Shown: positions 43,414 to 51,949 of the stretch, piece after piece
Position numbering within the stretch: the first letter of the stretch is position 1
How the letters are laid out: every line of letters begins with the position of its first letter
Source of the DNA: CAZQYC01 sp964597495
Lineage (GTDB): Bacteria > Pseudomonadota > Gammaproteobacteria > Steroidobacterales > Steroidobacteraceae
Direction of reading: 5' to 3'
Assembly (NCBI GenBank): GCA_964597495.1
Contig: CAZQYC010000003.1
Span: forward strand, 1 to 64,000
Length of the DNA stretch: 64,000 nucleotides
Translations under genes and position numbers: made by a program
Notes under the pieces: model-generated
Told to the model about the DNA's origin: nothing
Database searches by the model: none
Seen by the model: only the letters and a program-made list of their open reading frames with translations

Positions 43414-44322
43414 TCACGTAGCATGTCTCTTCGGCCATCCTCCTGCGCGTGACACCATGCTCGGCATCGTCTTGTTAAGTCGTTGTCCAAGCCACTGAGC
43501 TACGGCAATTAGTCGATTCAAGTCGACCCCAGTTTGATAACCGCTCCGCTCGAAGAGATAAAGCAAGTCTTCGCTAGCGACATTGCCGGTGGCGTTCGGC
43601 GCAAAAGGACAGCCGCCAATGCCGCCGACGCTGGCGTCGAAGCTACGGACGCCGGCGTCTAATGCCGCTTGTGCATTGGCGACCGCTGTGTTGCGCGTAT
43701 TGTGAAAATGAGCGCGCAATGCAATGTCGGTCGGTAGCGCTGCGCGAACGCCTTCGAAAACGGCTTTGACTTGTTGAGGCACCGCCACACCGATGGTATC
43801 GGCCAGCGTAATGGCGTCTGGCAGCGATGCAGCGGCTTGTCGAGCGACGTCGATTACGCGTTCGATAGCCACCTCGCCGACGAACGGGCAGCCGAAGGCG
43901 ACGGAAATCGTCAACTCGGCGCGTGCGCCGACCGCACGCGCCAGCGGCGCGATTTCATTCCACGCCGCAAGCGACTCGGCAATCGACATGCCTTGATTGC
44001 TTACGGCGAATTGATCGGTCGCTGCCGTCACCATCGAGAAGTCACGGCACCCGGCTGCGCTCGCACGATCGAAGCCTTTGCGATTGAGCACGAGCCCTAT
44101 GTAGCGCACGTCGGCGCGCTGTTTAAGTCCCGCAAAGACGGCTTCGGCATCCGCCATCTGCGGAACCTTTTTGGGATTCACGAAGCTGGCGACTTCAACC
44201 GCTCGCACGCCCGAATCGATCAAGCGCTCGATCAGCTCCAACTTGGCCGGCGTCGGCAAGACGGTCGAGTCGCTTTGCAAGCCGTCGCGCGGACCCACAT
44301 CGACGAGTTCGATTTTTTCCAT
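43414..44322 (-). CDS. Hydroxymethylglutaryl-CoA lyase
   Basis: A 302-residue TIM-barrel enzyme of the HMGL-like family. It starts EKIELVDVGPRDGLQSD, with the catalytic Arg and Asp. The signature loop GGCPFAPNATGNVASEDLLYL has the catalytic Cys. It splits 3-hydroxy-3-methylglutaryl-CoA into acetyl-CoA and acetoacetate, the last step of leucine breakdown. The other leucine-pathway genes are not in this window. It starts 26 bases after nlpD on the same strand. Confidence 0.93.
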   Translation of the reverse strand: MEKIELVDVGPRDGLQSDSTVLPTPAKLELIERLIDSGVRAVEVASFVNPKKVPQMADAEAVFAGLKQRADVRYIGLVLNRKGFDRASAAGCRDFSMVTAATDQFAVSNQGMSIAESLAAWNEIAPLARAVGARAELTISVAFGCPFVGEVAIERVIDVARQAAASLPDAITLADTIGVAVPQQVKAVFEGVRAALPTDIALRAHFHNTRNTAVANAQAALDAGVRSFDASVGGIGGCPFAPNATGNVASEDLLYLFERSGYQTGVDLNRLIAVAQWLGQRLNKTMPSMVSRAGGWPKRHAT

Positions 44323-44348
44323 GAGCTCTCCGCGTTTTCGATAGCCGC

Positions 44349-45137
44349 TTATCTATTGGCAGGCAACAACGGCCGCGGATCGGTGGGCCGGCCGTTGATG
44401 CGAATCTCAAAATACAACATCGGCGCGCCGCTCGGACCCTCGCCCATCGTCGCGATGGATTGACCTGCAGTCACGGAATCTTGTTCGCGCACCAGCACGG
44501 ATTTGGTGTGCCCGTATGCGCTCAGATAGGTTTCATTGTGCTTCACGATCACCAATTGCCCGTAGCCGAGAAGACCGCTGCCGGTATACACCACACGGCC
44601 CGCCGCCGCCGCGCGAATTTCCTGACCGGACGCTCCTACGATAGTGAGGCCTTGTCCGCCATTGGGACGCGTCGTGAGCGTCGCCGTTCCCGTTTGAACC
44701 GGCCATGCCCATTGAATCGGCGGAATGCTTGTGGCCGCCGTCGCGGACGATGAACCGCCGCGTCCTCGTGTCGCTGCGGGCGCCGAGGCCGCAGCGCGAG
44801 CTTTCGTCGATGGCGAACCGCGCGGAGTGAATTTGAGCACTTGTCCCGGTGCGATGGCGTAATCGCGGCCAATGCCGTTCCACTTCGCCAGCTCCTTGTA
44901 GTCCACGCCGTGCCGCCAGGCAATCGAATACAGCGTGTCGCCGCGCTTAACGACATAGGTGTTGGGAGCGCGTGGGGGATCGTGAGAACAGGCGGAGAGA
45001 ACCAAGAGCAAGAAAATTAAAGCGTGATGGGTGATGGGTGATGAGTGATGGGCAAGAGCGTGATGACGCGGGTCATTGCCGTTCCCAAAAACGGTTCGGT
45101 CGATACGGGAGAAGTGCGAATTGGATCTCTTACCCAT
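44349..45137 (-). CDS. nlpD: NlpD-like murein hydrolase activator (LysM + degenerate LytM)
   Basis: A 262-residue lipoprotein with a lipobox (LVLSAC, Cys near residue 49), a LysM domain (YVVKRGDTLYSIAWRHG, about 59-103), an Ala/Arg/Ser linker, and a C-terminal LytM (M23) domain. Zinc ligands are missing: the usual HxGxD start reads NGGQGLTIVG, and the usual LHFE is LYFE. This matches NlpD, which has no hydrolase activity but activates the amidase AmiC at the septum. The start ATG at 45137 and about 16 residues before the signal helix fall in or near heptamer repeat O, so the N-terminus is unusually long. Confidence 0.9.
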   Translation of the reverse strand: MGKRSNSHFSRIDRTVFGNGNDPRHHALAHHSSPITHHALIFLLLVLSACSHDPPRAPNTYVVKRGDTLYSIAWRHGVDYKELAKWNGIGRDYAIAPGQVLKFTPRGSPSTKARAAASAPAATRGRGGSSSATAATSIPPIQWAWPVQTGTATLTTRPNGGQGLTIVGASGQEIRAAAAGRVVYTGSGLLGYGQLVIVKHNETYLSAYGHTKSVLVREQDSVTAGQSIATMGEGPSGAPMLYFEIRINGRPTDPRPLLPANR

Positions 45138-45147
45138 CACTCATCAC
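45024..45147. repeat. GTGATGR heptamer inverted repeat, copy O
   Basis: GTGATG occurs at 45024, 45031, 45038 and 45045 in 7-base steps. The opposite arm has CATCAC at 45135 and 45142. Bases 45038-45058 are the reverse complement of 45127-45147 with one mismatch in 21. The element overlaps the 5' end of nlpD: one arm holds its start codon, and the other encodes His-rich residues before the signal helix. Confidence 0.7.
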
Positions 45148-45235
45148 ACTTCACTCGAATCTATCTCAAAATTGACGTGGCCGAACCAGGGCACATCAAA
45201 GCCGTTTTCGATTTTGAGACCGGTTCTCGTCACAT

Positions 45236-45868
45236 TCATCGCAATCCCTTCACCAGCGGCACGAAGCTCACGATGCCAAGCCGCTCGGTGATCAGTTCAT
45301 CGCCTTTGCGGGTGATGCGGACCAGTTCCTGCCTGCCATCGGGCCCCACCGGCGCGATAAGTCGGCCGCCGTTCGAAGAAAGCTGATCGAGCAATGCGCG
45401 CGGTATCGCATGCGGTGCCGCTGCCATTAAGATGGCGTCATACGGTGCGTGCGCATTCCAGCCCTTGAATCCATCGCCATGACGCACGGTGACATTGCGC
45501 AGATTCAACGCTTTGAATCGCTGTCGTGCCCGATCGAGCAACGCGGCAATGCGTTCGATGGTGTAGAGCGTCGTCACCAAGGGCGCAAGCACGGCGGTTT
45601 GATAACCGCAGCCGGTGCCGATCTCCAGCACTTTACGCGGCGCATGTTCGAGAAGCGCTTCCGTCATGCGGGCGACCACATACGGTTGCGAAATCGTTTG
45701 GCCCAGGCCGATCGGCAATGCGTTGTCTTCGTAGGCACGCGTCGCCAGCGCTTCGTCGACGAATTCGTGGCGCGGCAGAACGCGGAACCGTTCGAGCACC
45801 GCTTCGTTACGAATGCCTTGTTCCTTCAGACGCTGCACCAACCGCTCGCGCGTGCGGGCGGAGGTCAT
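45236..45868 (-). CDS. pcm: Protein-L-isoaspartate O-methyltransferase
   Basis: A 210-residue methyltransferase with the SAM-binding motif VLEIGTGCGYQTAVLAPL and the Pcm-specific RVLPRHEFVDEALATRAYEDN and GLGQTISQPYVVARM stretches. It methylates isoaspartyl residues in aged proteins so that they can be repaired. The ATG at 45868 has an AGGGA site 6-8 bases away and gives the usual length; an ATG at 45916 is an alternative. The surE-pcm-nlpD order is conserved in proteobacteria. Confidence 0.93.
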   Translation of the reverse strand: MTSARTRERLVQRLKEQGIRNEAVLERFRVLPRHEFVDEALATRAYEDNALPIGLGQTISQPYVVARMTEALLEHAPRKVLEIGTGCGYQTAVLAPLVTTLYTIERIAALLDRARQRFKALNLRNVTVRHGDGFKGWNAHAPYDAILMAAAPHAIPRALLDQLSSNGGRLIAPVGPDGRQELVRITRKGDELITERLGIVSFVPLVKGLR

Positions 45869-45923
45869 TCCGATCCCTTTGCTTTCCTTCGGTACGTTTT
45901 CTTTTGAAACGATCATGGCTCGA

Positions 45924-46676
45924 TCATGCACTGCGGCCGGCGAGCCAATCGCGCACGTCATCGAGCACGGAATGCCTGGTCAGATCGATTTGCAGCGGCG
46001 TTACCGATACATATCCATTGGCCACCGCGTCGAAATCGGTGCCGGCTCCGGAGTCGGCGCCTTGTCCGGCGGGACCGACCCAATAGACGGGTTGGCCGCG
46101 GGGATCGGCAGTTTTCACCATCGGCTCGGCTCGATGGCGAAATCCCAAGCGAGTGGCCTGGTAACCCTTGATGCGGTCGAACGGCAGATCCGGAACATTC
46201 ACGTTGAGAATCGTTGCCCGATCCAGCGGCGTGCGTTGCACGCGCAGCATCAATTCGGTGGCCACGCGCGCGGCGGTGTCGAAATGATGGCCGTCTTTGA
46301 GAACCAGCGACACGGCCATCGCAGGCAAACCGAGATAGCGACCCTCGACGGCAGCGGCGACGGTGCCGGAGTACAAGACATCATCGCCGAGGTTAGCGCC
46401 GTCGTTGATTCCGGAAATCACCATGTCGTGATCGAAATCGAAGAGTCCGGAAATGGCCAAGTGCACGCAGTCGGTCGGGGTGCCGTTCACGAAATAGCAC
46501 TGCTTGTCGAATTGAAACACGCGTAGCGGCACGTCGAGGGTCAGCGAATTGCTGGCCCCGCTTCGATTGCGGTCGGGGGCCACCACCGTTACGTCGGCCA
46601 GCGGCTTCAAGGCATCGTAGAGATGCTTCAACCCTTCGGCTCGGTAGCCGTCGTCGTTGCTCAATAGAAGTTTCAA
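45924..46676 (-). CDS. surE: 5'/3'-nucleotidase SurE
   Basis: A 250-residue SurE phosphatase. It starts LLLSNDDGYRAEGLKHL, which holds the two Asp metal ligands, and continues with APDRNRSGASNSLTL and SGINDGANLGDDVLYSGTVAAA. It hydrolyses nucleoside monophosphates and is linked to stationary-phase survival. It precedes pcm and nlpD and diverges from the Smr gene. All motifs are complete. Confidence 0.95.
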   Translation of the reverse strand: MKLLLSNDDGYRAEGLKHLYDALKPLADVTVVAPDRNRSGASNSLTLDVPLRVFQFDKQCYFVNGTPTDCVHLAISGLFDFDHDMVISGINDGANLGDDVLYSGTVAAAVEGRYLGLPAMAVSLVLKDGHHFDTAARVATELMLRVQRTPLDRATILNVNVPDLPFDRIKGYQATRLGFRHRAEPMVKTADPRGQPVYWVGPAGQGADSGAGTDFDAVANGYVSVTPLQIDLTRHSVLDDVRDWLAGRSA

Positions 46677-46715
46677 GATCGATCATCCCGGCGTTTTAAC
46701 GTGCGCAGTTGCAAC

Positions 46716-46721
46716 TATACT
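46716..46721 (+). promoter_or_regulatory. Candidate -10 box for the Smr gene
   Basis: TATACT at 46716-46721 lies 49 bases before the Smr ATG in the surE/Smr divergent gap. No good -35 box is visible at 16-18 bases. Assignment is by similarity to TATAAT only. Confidence 0.3.
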
Positions 46722-46769
46722 GCAGACCTGTCCCCTTCGTTCTAGGGACGGTATTTGGAAGAGCTGCCG

Positions 46770-47309
46770 ATGAGCGACGACCGCAATTCGAATGCCCCCG
46801 ACAAACTTTTCCGCGACGCGACGCGCGACGTCAAGCCGTTGACGGCGAGCGTACCGCCCGTGGCGCGGCCGAAGCCTGCACCTGCTGCTCGCTTCACGCG
46901 CGCGGATCAAAAAGCAGTTCTGCAGGAAAGTCTCGAGTCGGTCGTCGATCCCGCTCTGCTCGAAACCGGCGATGAAATTTCGTTCCGGCGCACAGGAGTG
47001 CCCGACACGGCGCTTAAGAAACTCAGGCGCGGACACTTCAAGGTCGATGCCGAAATCGATTTACATGGCCTGACGTCGCCGCAAGCCCGATCGGCATTGC
47101 GCGAATTCATCGCTGACGAAATGACGCGCGGCGCCCGCTGCGTGCGAGTCATTCATGGCAAGGGATTGCGTTCGGGTCCGAGAGGGCCTGTCTTAAAGAA
47201 CGTCGTGAACGTGTGCCTGCGACGCATGGACGTGGTCGTCGCCTTCGGTTCCGCTCCACCCACCGACGGCGGCAGCGGCGCAATCTACGTTCTGCTCGAC
47301 CGCCGCTAA
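46770..47309 (+). CDS. Smr domain protein (MutS2-like nuclease domain)
   Basis: A 179-residue protein. The first 90 residues are charged and partly disordered. The Smr domain (about 93-177) has DLHGLTSPQARSALREFI, the VRVIHGKGLRSGPRGPVLK loop, and a C-terminal AIYVLL strand. Stand-alone Smr proteins of this type (YdaL/SmrA-B class) are nucleases acting on DNA or RNA. The ATG at 46770 has a GGAAGAG site. Its stop overlaps the end of the convergent truD by 4 bases. Confidence 0.88.
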   Translation: MSDDRNSNAPDKLFRDATRDVKPLTASVPPVARPKPAPAARFTRADQKAVLQESLESVVDPALLETGDEISFRRTGVPDTALKKLRRGHFKVDAEIDLHGLTSPQARSALREFIADEMTRGARCVRVIHGKGLRSGPRGPVLKNVVNVCLRRMDVVVAFGSAPPTDGGSGAIYVLLDRR

Positions 47310-48355
47310 TCGGCAGCCGCCACAATCTCGCGAAGCACGGCCGTTGCAAACGCACCGCGGGTCAAGCGAAAACGCATTTTGAGCGTGTGTCCTTCGTATT
47401 CCCATTCGAGATCGTTCACGGCCAGCCGCAGAGCGCGGCGCTGCTGCTGCACGTTCAAGCGTACGAGGCCCGTCACCCAGTCGTTCCAAGGCGCTAAGGT
47501 TTCAGTTTCCAATTGCGCGACGCGTGCTTGCACCCGCGAATCGCCGCTGCCGCACAGCGGGCCGGTGGGATGAACATCCAGTCTTAGGCAGCGTTCGTTA
47601 AGCGTTTCGTCGGCCATTTCATCTATCGGCGACAGGACAAAGACACTGCCGGTTCCATCCAAGTTCACGACTTCGCCGGCGAGCAAGCGATTCCAAGTGC
47701 CATCTTGCACGCGTTTCGATAAAACTTCGTTAAACAGCGCCGAGCGCGCGGCGGAAAGCGCAAAACTCCGTTCGTCTCGGTCGGCCGGAGGCGCGCCGTC
47801 GCACAACCATTGTTTCGCCACGAGCAAATTGCGTTCGTCGCGGCCGAAACGCTGCTCGCCGAAGTAATTGGGAACGCCGCCAGTCGCAATCGCCCGCAGT
47901 CGCTCGTCGAGGCGTATGGGATCGACGTCGACGTCACGCACGATCAATTCAAAGCGATTGCCGCGGTGCGCGCCGAGCCGCAATTTGCGCCGCTGCCGAG
48001 CGGCCGCGCAGATTTCGAATCCGGGGCCTGCGAATGCCAACCAGCTTTCCGGCGTTGCTTTCGACCGCACCGTAAAGGCTTGCTCCGTCAACGCATGCCG
48101 ATCTTTGAGTCCGGCATAGCCGACCTCTCGCACGCGAATACCTGCGTGTTCGGCAATTTTCTTGGCTACCCATTTGGTGTTCGTGTCGCGTTTACGGACT
48201 GTCAGTAGAATGTGTTCGCCCTCTCCGCTGGCTTCAAAGCCAAGATGCTCACGAACGACGAAGTCTTCCGGCTCGACACGAATGCGTCCCGACGCGAGCG
48301 GGCCGCCGTGGGAAAAGGCAAGCGGATGACGGATAGCGGTTAGCGAGTCGCTCAA
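47306..48355 (-). CDS. truD: tRNA pseudouridine synthase D
   Basis: A 349-residue TruD with the catalytic Asp in YAGLKDRHALTEQ (residue about 80), and NYFGEQRFGRDERNL in the insertion region. It makes pseudouridine 13 in tRNA-Glu. The conserved part begins at LAFSHGGPLASGRIRVEPEDF. No ATG or GTG is available near it; the TTG at 48355 is the best start and lies in heptamer repeat M, which also encodes the first 10-12 residues. Start confidence is low, gene identity is high. Confidence 0.92.
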   Translation of the reverse strand: MSDSLTAIRHPLAFSHGGPLASGRIRVEPEDFVVREHLGFEASGEGEHILLTVRKRDTNTKWVAKKIAEHAGIRVREVGYAGLKDRHALTEQAFTVRSKATPESWLAFAGPGFEICAAARQRRKLRLGAHRGNRFELIVRDVDVDPIRLDERLRAIATGGVPNYFGEQRFGRDERNLLVAKQWLCDGAPPADRDERSFALSAARSALFNEVLSKRVQDGTWNRLLAGEVVNLDGTGSVFVLSPIDEMADETLNERCLRLDVHPTGPLCGSGDSRVQARVAQLETETLAPWNDWVTGLVRLNVQQQRRALRLAVNDLEWEYEGHTLKMRFRLTRGAFATAVLREIVAAAD

Positions 48356-48380
48356 GCTTTCATCCGCTAACCGCTAGCTG
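48324..48380. repeat. Heptamer inverted repeat, copy M (CCGCTA/TAGCGG variant)
   Basis: Units GGATGAC, GGATAGC and GGTTAGC run from 48324 and face CATCCGC, TAACCGC and TAGCTGC from 48361. TAGCGGTTAG (48334-48343) is the exact reverse complement of 48367-48376. The element lies across the truD start and the ispF stop, so both protein ends are encoded by it. Confidence 0.6.
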
Positions 48381-48857
48381 CTTCTTAATCAATGCGATCG
48401 CCTGACACGCCAAGCCCTCGCGACGTCCGATAAAGCCGAGCCCCTCGCTCGTCGTCGCCTTCACGTTCACATTCGAAATGTCTATTCGTAAATCGGCAGC
48501 GATGTTGGCGCACATTGCGCCGCGATGTTTTCCCAAACGAGGTGCGTCGGCGAGGACCGTGGTGTCGACGTTCACGACTGCAAAGCCGCGATCGTGCAGC
48601 AGCTGTGCGACATGACGCAAAAGCACGCGGCTGTCTGCGCCCCGCCACTTGAGGTCCGTATCGGGAAAATGCATGCCTATGTCGCCCAAAGCTGCCGCAC
48701 CCAGCAGTGCATCGCAGAGCGCGTGCAGTAAGACATCGCCGTCCGAATGCGCACGTACGCCCATGCTGTGCGGCACGCGAACGCCACCCAGCATGACGTG
48801 ATCTCCCGGCTCGAAAGCATGGACGTCGAAGCCCTGTCCGATTCGAATCTCGGTCAT
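48360..48857 (-). CDS. ispF: 2-C-methyl-D-erythritol 2,4-cyclodiphosphate synthase
   Basis: A 165-residue IspF. It starts EIRIGQGFDVHAF with the Asp and His metal ligands, and has SDGDVLLHALCDALLGA with the third His, FPDTD, and the C-terminal FIGRREGLACQA. It catalyses the fifth step of the nonmevalonate isoprenoid pathway. The ATG at 48857 overlaps the stop of the aldo/keto reductase gene, so ispD-reductase-ispF form one transcript. Its C-terminus (QLAVSG) is encoded by heptamer repeat M. Confidence 0.95.
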   Translation of the reverse strand: MTEIRIGQGFDVHAFEPGDHVMLGGVRVPHSMGVRAHSDGDVLLHALCDALLGAAALGDIGMHFPDTDLKWRGADSRVLLRHVAQLLHDRGFAVVNVDTTVLADAPRLGKHRGAMCANIAADLRIDISNVNVKATTSEGLGFIGRREGLACQAIALIKKQLAVSG

Positions 48858-49810
48858 GGTTCGGCGCTCGCCCGATTGAGTTGTTCGATCGCTTCGATGT
48901 CGAGTTGCACGTGCATCGCACCCGCTAGCTCTTCGGTCTGCGCAACCGTAGTGGCGCTGGCAATCGGCGCCGTGACGCTCTTGCGCGCCATGAGCCATGC
49001 AAGCGCAACTTGCGCAACGGTCGCCTTGTAGCGCGCTGCCGCCTCATCCAATGCATCGAGAATCTTAAAACCGCGGTCGTTCATATATGCCTTGGCGCCG
49101 CGGCCGCGGGGGCTTTTCTTGAGGTCGGCTTCCGAGCGGTACTTGCCGGTTAGAAAGCCGCTCGCCAACGAGAAGTACGGCACGACTCCGAGTCCATGCT
49201 CGACGCAGACCGGCTCCAACGTTTTTTCGTACTCCGTCCGTACGCAAAGATTGTAGTGCGGCTGCAGGACTTGGTAGGCCGGCAGTGAGTGCCGTGCGGA
49301 GGTTTGCAATGCTTCACGCAGCCGAGTACCCGAGTAATTGGAGGCGCCGACGATTCTAACCTTGCCGCTGGCTATCAATTTTTGATAGGCCTGCAGTGTT
49401 TCGGCGAGCGGCGTCTGTTCGTCGTCGCTGTGCGAGAAATAAAGATCGATGTAGTCGGTTTGCAGGCGCTTGAGCGACTCTTCCACTTCGCGCTCGATCT
49501 GCGCCGCGGTCAATCCCTTGCGATCCGGCGCCATTTGCATACCGACCTTGGTGGCGAGAACGATGGAGCTGCGCTTGCCGCTGCGCTTGAACCACTTGCC
49601 GATCACCGCTTCGGATTCGCCGCCGACATGCCCGGGAATCCAGATCGAATACACGTTGGCCGTGTCGATGAAGTTTCCGCCGGCGGCCACGAATGCATCG
49701 AGAATCGAGAACGAGGTTTGCTCGTCCGCGGTCCAGCCAAAGACATTGCCGCCAAACATGAGAGGCGACACTTGCAAACTTGTCCGGCCTAATGGGCGCA
49801 GCTGTACCAT
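48854..49810 (-). CDS. Aldo/keto reductase
   Basis: A 318-residue TIM-barrel reductase. The catalytic tetrad can be traced: Asp and Tyr in FIDTANVYS, Lys in LATKVG, and His in DLYFSHSDD. The end pattern (IASATTVAQTEELAGAM) binds NADPH. Substrate unknown; the protein resembles the YajO/YccK-type group. It lies between ispD and ispF and overlaps ispF by 4 bases. ispD and ispF are usually neighbours or fused, so this gene is probably an insertion in the operon. Confidence 0.92.
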   Translation of the reverse strand: MVQLRPLGRTSLQVSPLMFGGNVFGWTADEQTSFSILDAFVAAGGNFIDTANVYSIWIPGHVGGESEAVIGKWFKRSGKRSSIVLATKVGMQMAPDRKGLTAAQIEREVEESLKRLQTDYIDLYFSHSDDEQTPLAETLQAYQKLIASGKVRIVGASNYSGTRLREALQTSARHSLPAYQVLQPHYNLCVRTEYEKTLEPVCVEHGLGVVPYFSLASGFLTGKYRSEADLKKSPRGRGAKAYMNDRGFKILDALDEAAARYKATVAQVALAWLMARKSVTAPIASATTVAQTEELAGAMHVQLDIEAIEQLNRASAEP

Positions 49811-49813
49811 GAC

Positions 49814-50524
49814 TCACTCTCCACGGCGTTGACGCAAAATGAATTCCGCATACCGCACATCTTCCGGTAACGTGATTTTGATGTTGTCCGAACGCCCGGT
49901 AATTAACTTCGGTTTCAACCCCAGCGACTCGATCGCCGCAGATTCGTCCGTGATCGTCTTGCCGGATGCCTGTTCGAGCGCGCGTTTGAGAAGACTGAAG
50001 CGAAACATCTGCGGCGTCAGAGCGCGCCATAACCCGTCGCGCGGCGGCGTTGCAGTCACGCGTTGTTCTGAATCGGCGGCTTTCAGCGTATCGGTCAGCG
50101 GCACGGCGAGAAGTCCGCCGACCTCATCGCTCTGCAGCGCCGCTATCAGTCGTTGCAGATCGTCGGCATGCAAGCACGGCCGAGCGGCATCATGCACCAG
50201 CACCCAGTCATGATCGTTAGGCTGATGGCTTGCCATCAGCGCACGCAAGCCGTTCAGCACTGAATCGGCGCGTTCCGTTCCACCAAGTGTCGCCACGATC
50301 CGTTGATCGTGGCGCACTGTCAGCGAAGCAAATTGTTGGTCGTCGGCGCTGATGGCCACCGCGATGCCGGCAATGTCGGAGCGCTCTAGGAAAACGGCGA
50401 GCGACCATTCGAGCACGGTTCTCCCATCGAGCCGTAAATATTGTTTGGGAACGGAGCCCGACATACGGCGTCCCACACCCGCCGCGGGAATGACCACCCA
50501 GAGTCGCCGCTCGTGCGTGTGCAT
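49814..50524 (-). CDS. ispD: 2-C-methyl-D-erythritol 4-phosphate cytidylyltransferase
   Basis: A 236-residue IspD with the nucleotide-binding loop VVIPAAGVGRRMSGSVPKQYL, WVLVHDAARPC, and TDESAAIESLG. It transfers CMP to methylerythritol phosphate in the nonmevalonate isoprenoid pathway. The ATG at 50524 gives the usual length; a longer reading overlaps ffh. It starts 4 bases after the ffh stop, so it is probably transcribed with ffh. Confidence 0.95.
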   Translation of the reverse strand: MHTHERRLWVVIPAAGVGRRMSGSVPKQYLRLDGRTVLEWSLAVFLERSDIAGIAVAISADDQQFASLTVRHDQRIVATLGGTERADSVLNGLRALMASHQPNDHDWVLVHDAARPCLHADDLQRLIAALQSDEVGGLLAVPLTDTLKAADSEQRVTATPPRDGLWRALTPQMFRFSLLKRALEQASGKTITDESAAIESLGLKPKLITGRSDNIKITLPEDVRYAEFILRQRRGE

Positions 50525-50528
50525 CGGG

Positions 50529-51905
50529 CTAAAACATTCCAGGCATGCCGCGGCCACCCATGCCGCGCATCATTCGCATGAGGCCGCCCTTGCCGAACGA
50601 CTTCATCATCTTTTGCATTTGCAGGAAATTCTTCAGCAGCCGATTGATCTCGGGAACTTGCGTTCCGGAACCCGCTGCGATCCGGCGTTTGCGCGATCCG
50701 TCGATAATCTTCGGAAAGGAGCGCTCACGTGGCGTCATCGAACGAATGATGGCGAGCTGGCGAGTGATTTCTTTTTCGTTCGGTTGCGCCGCTTGCGCCT
50801 GCTTCGTCAAGTGCGCCGGCAACTTCTCCATCAGCGCGCCCAAGCCGCCCATCTTCTGCAATTGGCCCAATTGCTCGTGCAAGTCGTTCATGTCGAAGTC
50901 CTTGCCCTTCTTCATCTTCTCCGCAAAGCGTTCCGCCTGCTCGCGATCCACTTTCCGCGTGACATCTTCCACCAGCGAAAGCACGTCGCCCATGCCCAGA
51001 ATGCGCGAGGCGATGCGTTCCGGATGAAATACCTCGAGCGCCTCGGTCTTTTCGCCGACGCCTAAGAACAAAATCGGTTTGCCGGTTACTTCGCGAACCG
51101 ACAAGGCAGCGCCGCCGCGCGCGTCGCCGTCCGCTTTCGTAAGAATCACGCCGGTCAGCTCGAGCGCATCGCCGAACGCGCGCGCCGCATTCACCGCATC
51201 CTGGCCCGCCATGCTATCGACCACGAAGAGCGTTTCGATCGGCGTCACCGCCGCGGCGATCTCGCGAACCTCTTGCATCATTTCGTCGTCGACGTGCAAA
51301 CGGCCGGCGGTATCGACGATCAATACGTCATAAAGCGATTGCTTGGCTTCGCGGAGCGCTTCGCGTGCAAGCGTTTGCGGCGCCTGTTTCGGATCGGAAG
51401 GGAAAAATCCGATCTCAAGCTGTGCCGCCAATCGCTCCAATTGCAAGATGGCGGCCGGACGATAGACGTCCGTACTGGCGAGCAGCACTTTCTTGCGTTC
51501 GTTTTCCTTGAGCCACTTGGCCAGTTTGGCCGCCGTGGTGGTTTTGCCCGCGCCCTGCAAGCCTGCGAGCAAGATGACGACGGGCGGTTGCGCGCGAAGA
51601 TTGAGAGGCCGGGTGCCCGCACCGAGAATCGCGATGAGTTCGTCGTGAATCGTTTTAACGAGCGCCTGGCCCGGTGTCAGGCTCTTGGCGATTTCCATGC
51701 CGACGACGCGCGACTTCACCGAGTCGATAAATGTCTTGACGACCGGAAGCGCAACGTCCGCTTCGAGCAGCGCCATGCGTACTTGGCGCAGCGTATCCGC
51801 GATGTTTTCGTCGGTAAGGCGCGCGCGGCCGCGCAACGATTCGATCACGCCTTGCAGGCGTTCGCTTAGTTTGTCGAACACATCGATTCCCGTAGTGGAA
51901 GCCAA
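50529..51905 (-). CDS. ffh: Signal recognition particle protein Ffh
   Basis: A 458-residue SRP54 GTPase. The N domain is followed by the G domain with AGLQGAGKTTTAAKLAKWL, DTAGRLH and TKADGDARGG. The methionine-rich M domain ends in MMRGMGGRGMPGMF and binds 4.5S RNA and signal sequences. With FtsY it targets membrane proteins to the translocon. It diverges from the CcsA-like gene, and heptamer repeat K lies between them. Confidence 0.97.
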   Translation of the reverse strand: MASTTGIDVFDKLSERLQGVIESLRGRARLTDENIADTLRQVRMALLEADVALPVVKTFIDSVKSRVVGMEIAKSLTPGQALVKTIHDELIAILGAGTRPLNLRAQPPVVILLAGLQGAGKTTTAAKLAKWLKENERKKVLLASTDVYRPAAILQLERLAAQLEIGFFPSDPKQAPQTLAREALREAKQSLYDVLIVDTAGRLHVDDEMMQEVREIAAAVTPIETLFVVDSMAGQDAVNAARAFGDALELTGVILTKADGDARGGAALSVREVTGKPILFLGVGEKTEALEVFHPERIASRILGMGDVLSLVEDVTRKVDREQAERFAEKMKKGKDFDMNDLHEQLGQLQKMGGLGALMEKLPAHLTKQAQAAQPNEKEITRQLAIIRSMTPRERSFPKIIDGSRKRRIAAGSGTQVPEINRLLKNFLQMQKMMKSFGKGGLMRMMRGMGGRGMPGMF

Positions 51906-51949
51906 ATTAGGAAGACCCAGTATAGCCTTCCCTTTCTTTATATTTCTTG

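Noticed and set aside
44349..45137. Active M23 metallopeptidase
   Set aside because: The zinc-binding His residues are replaced (NGGQG and LYFE), matching the inactive LytM domain of NlpD.
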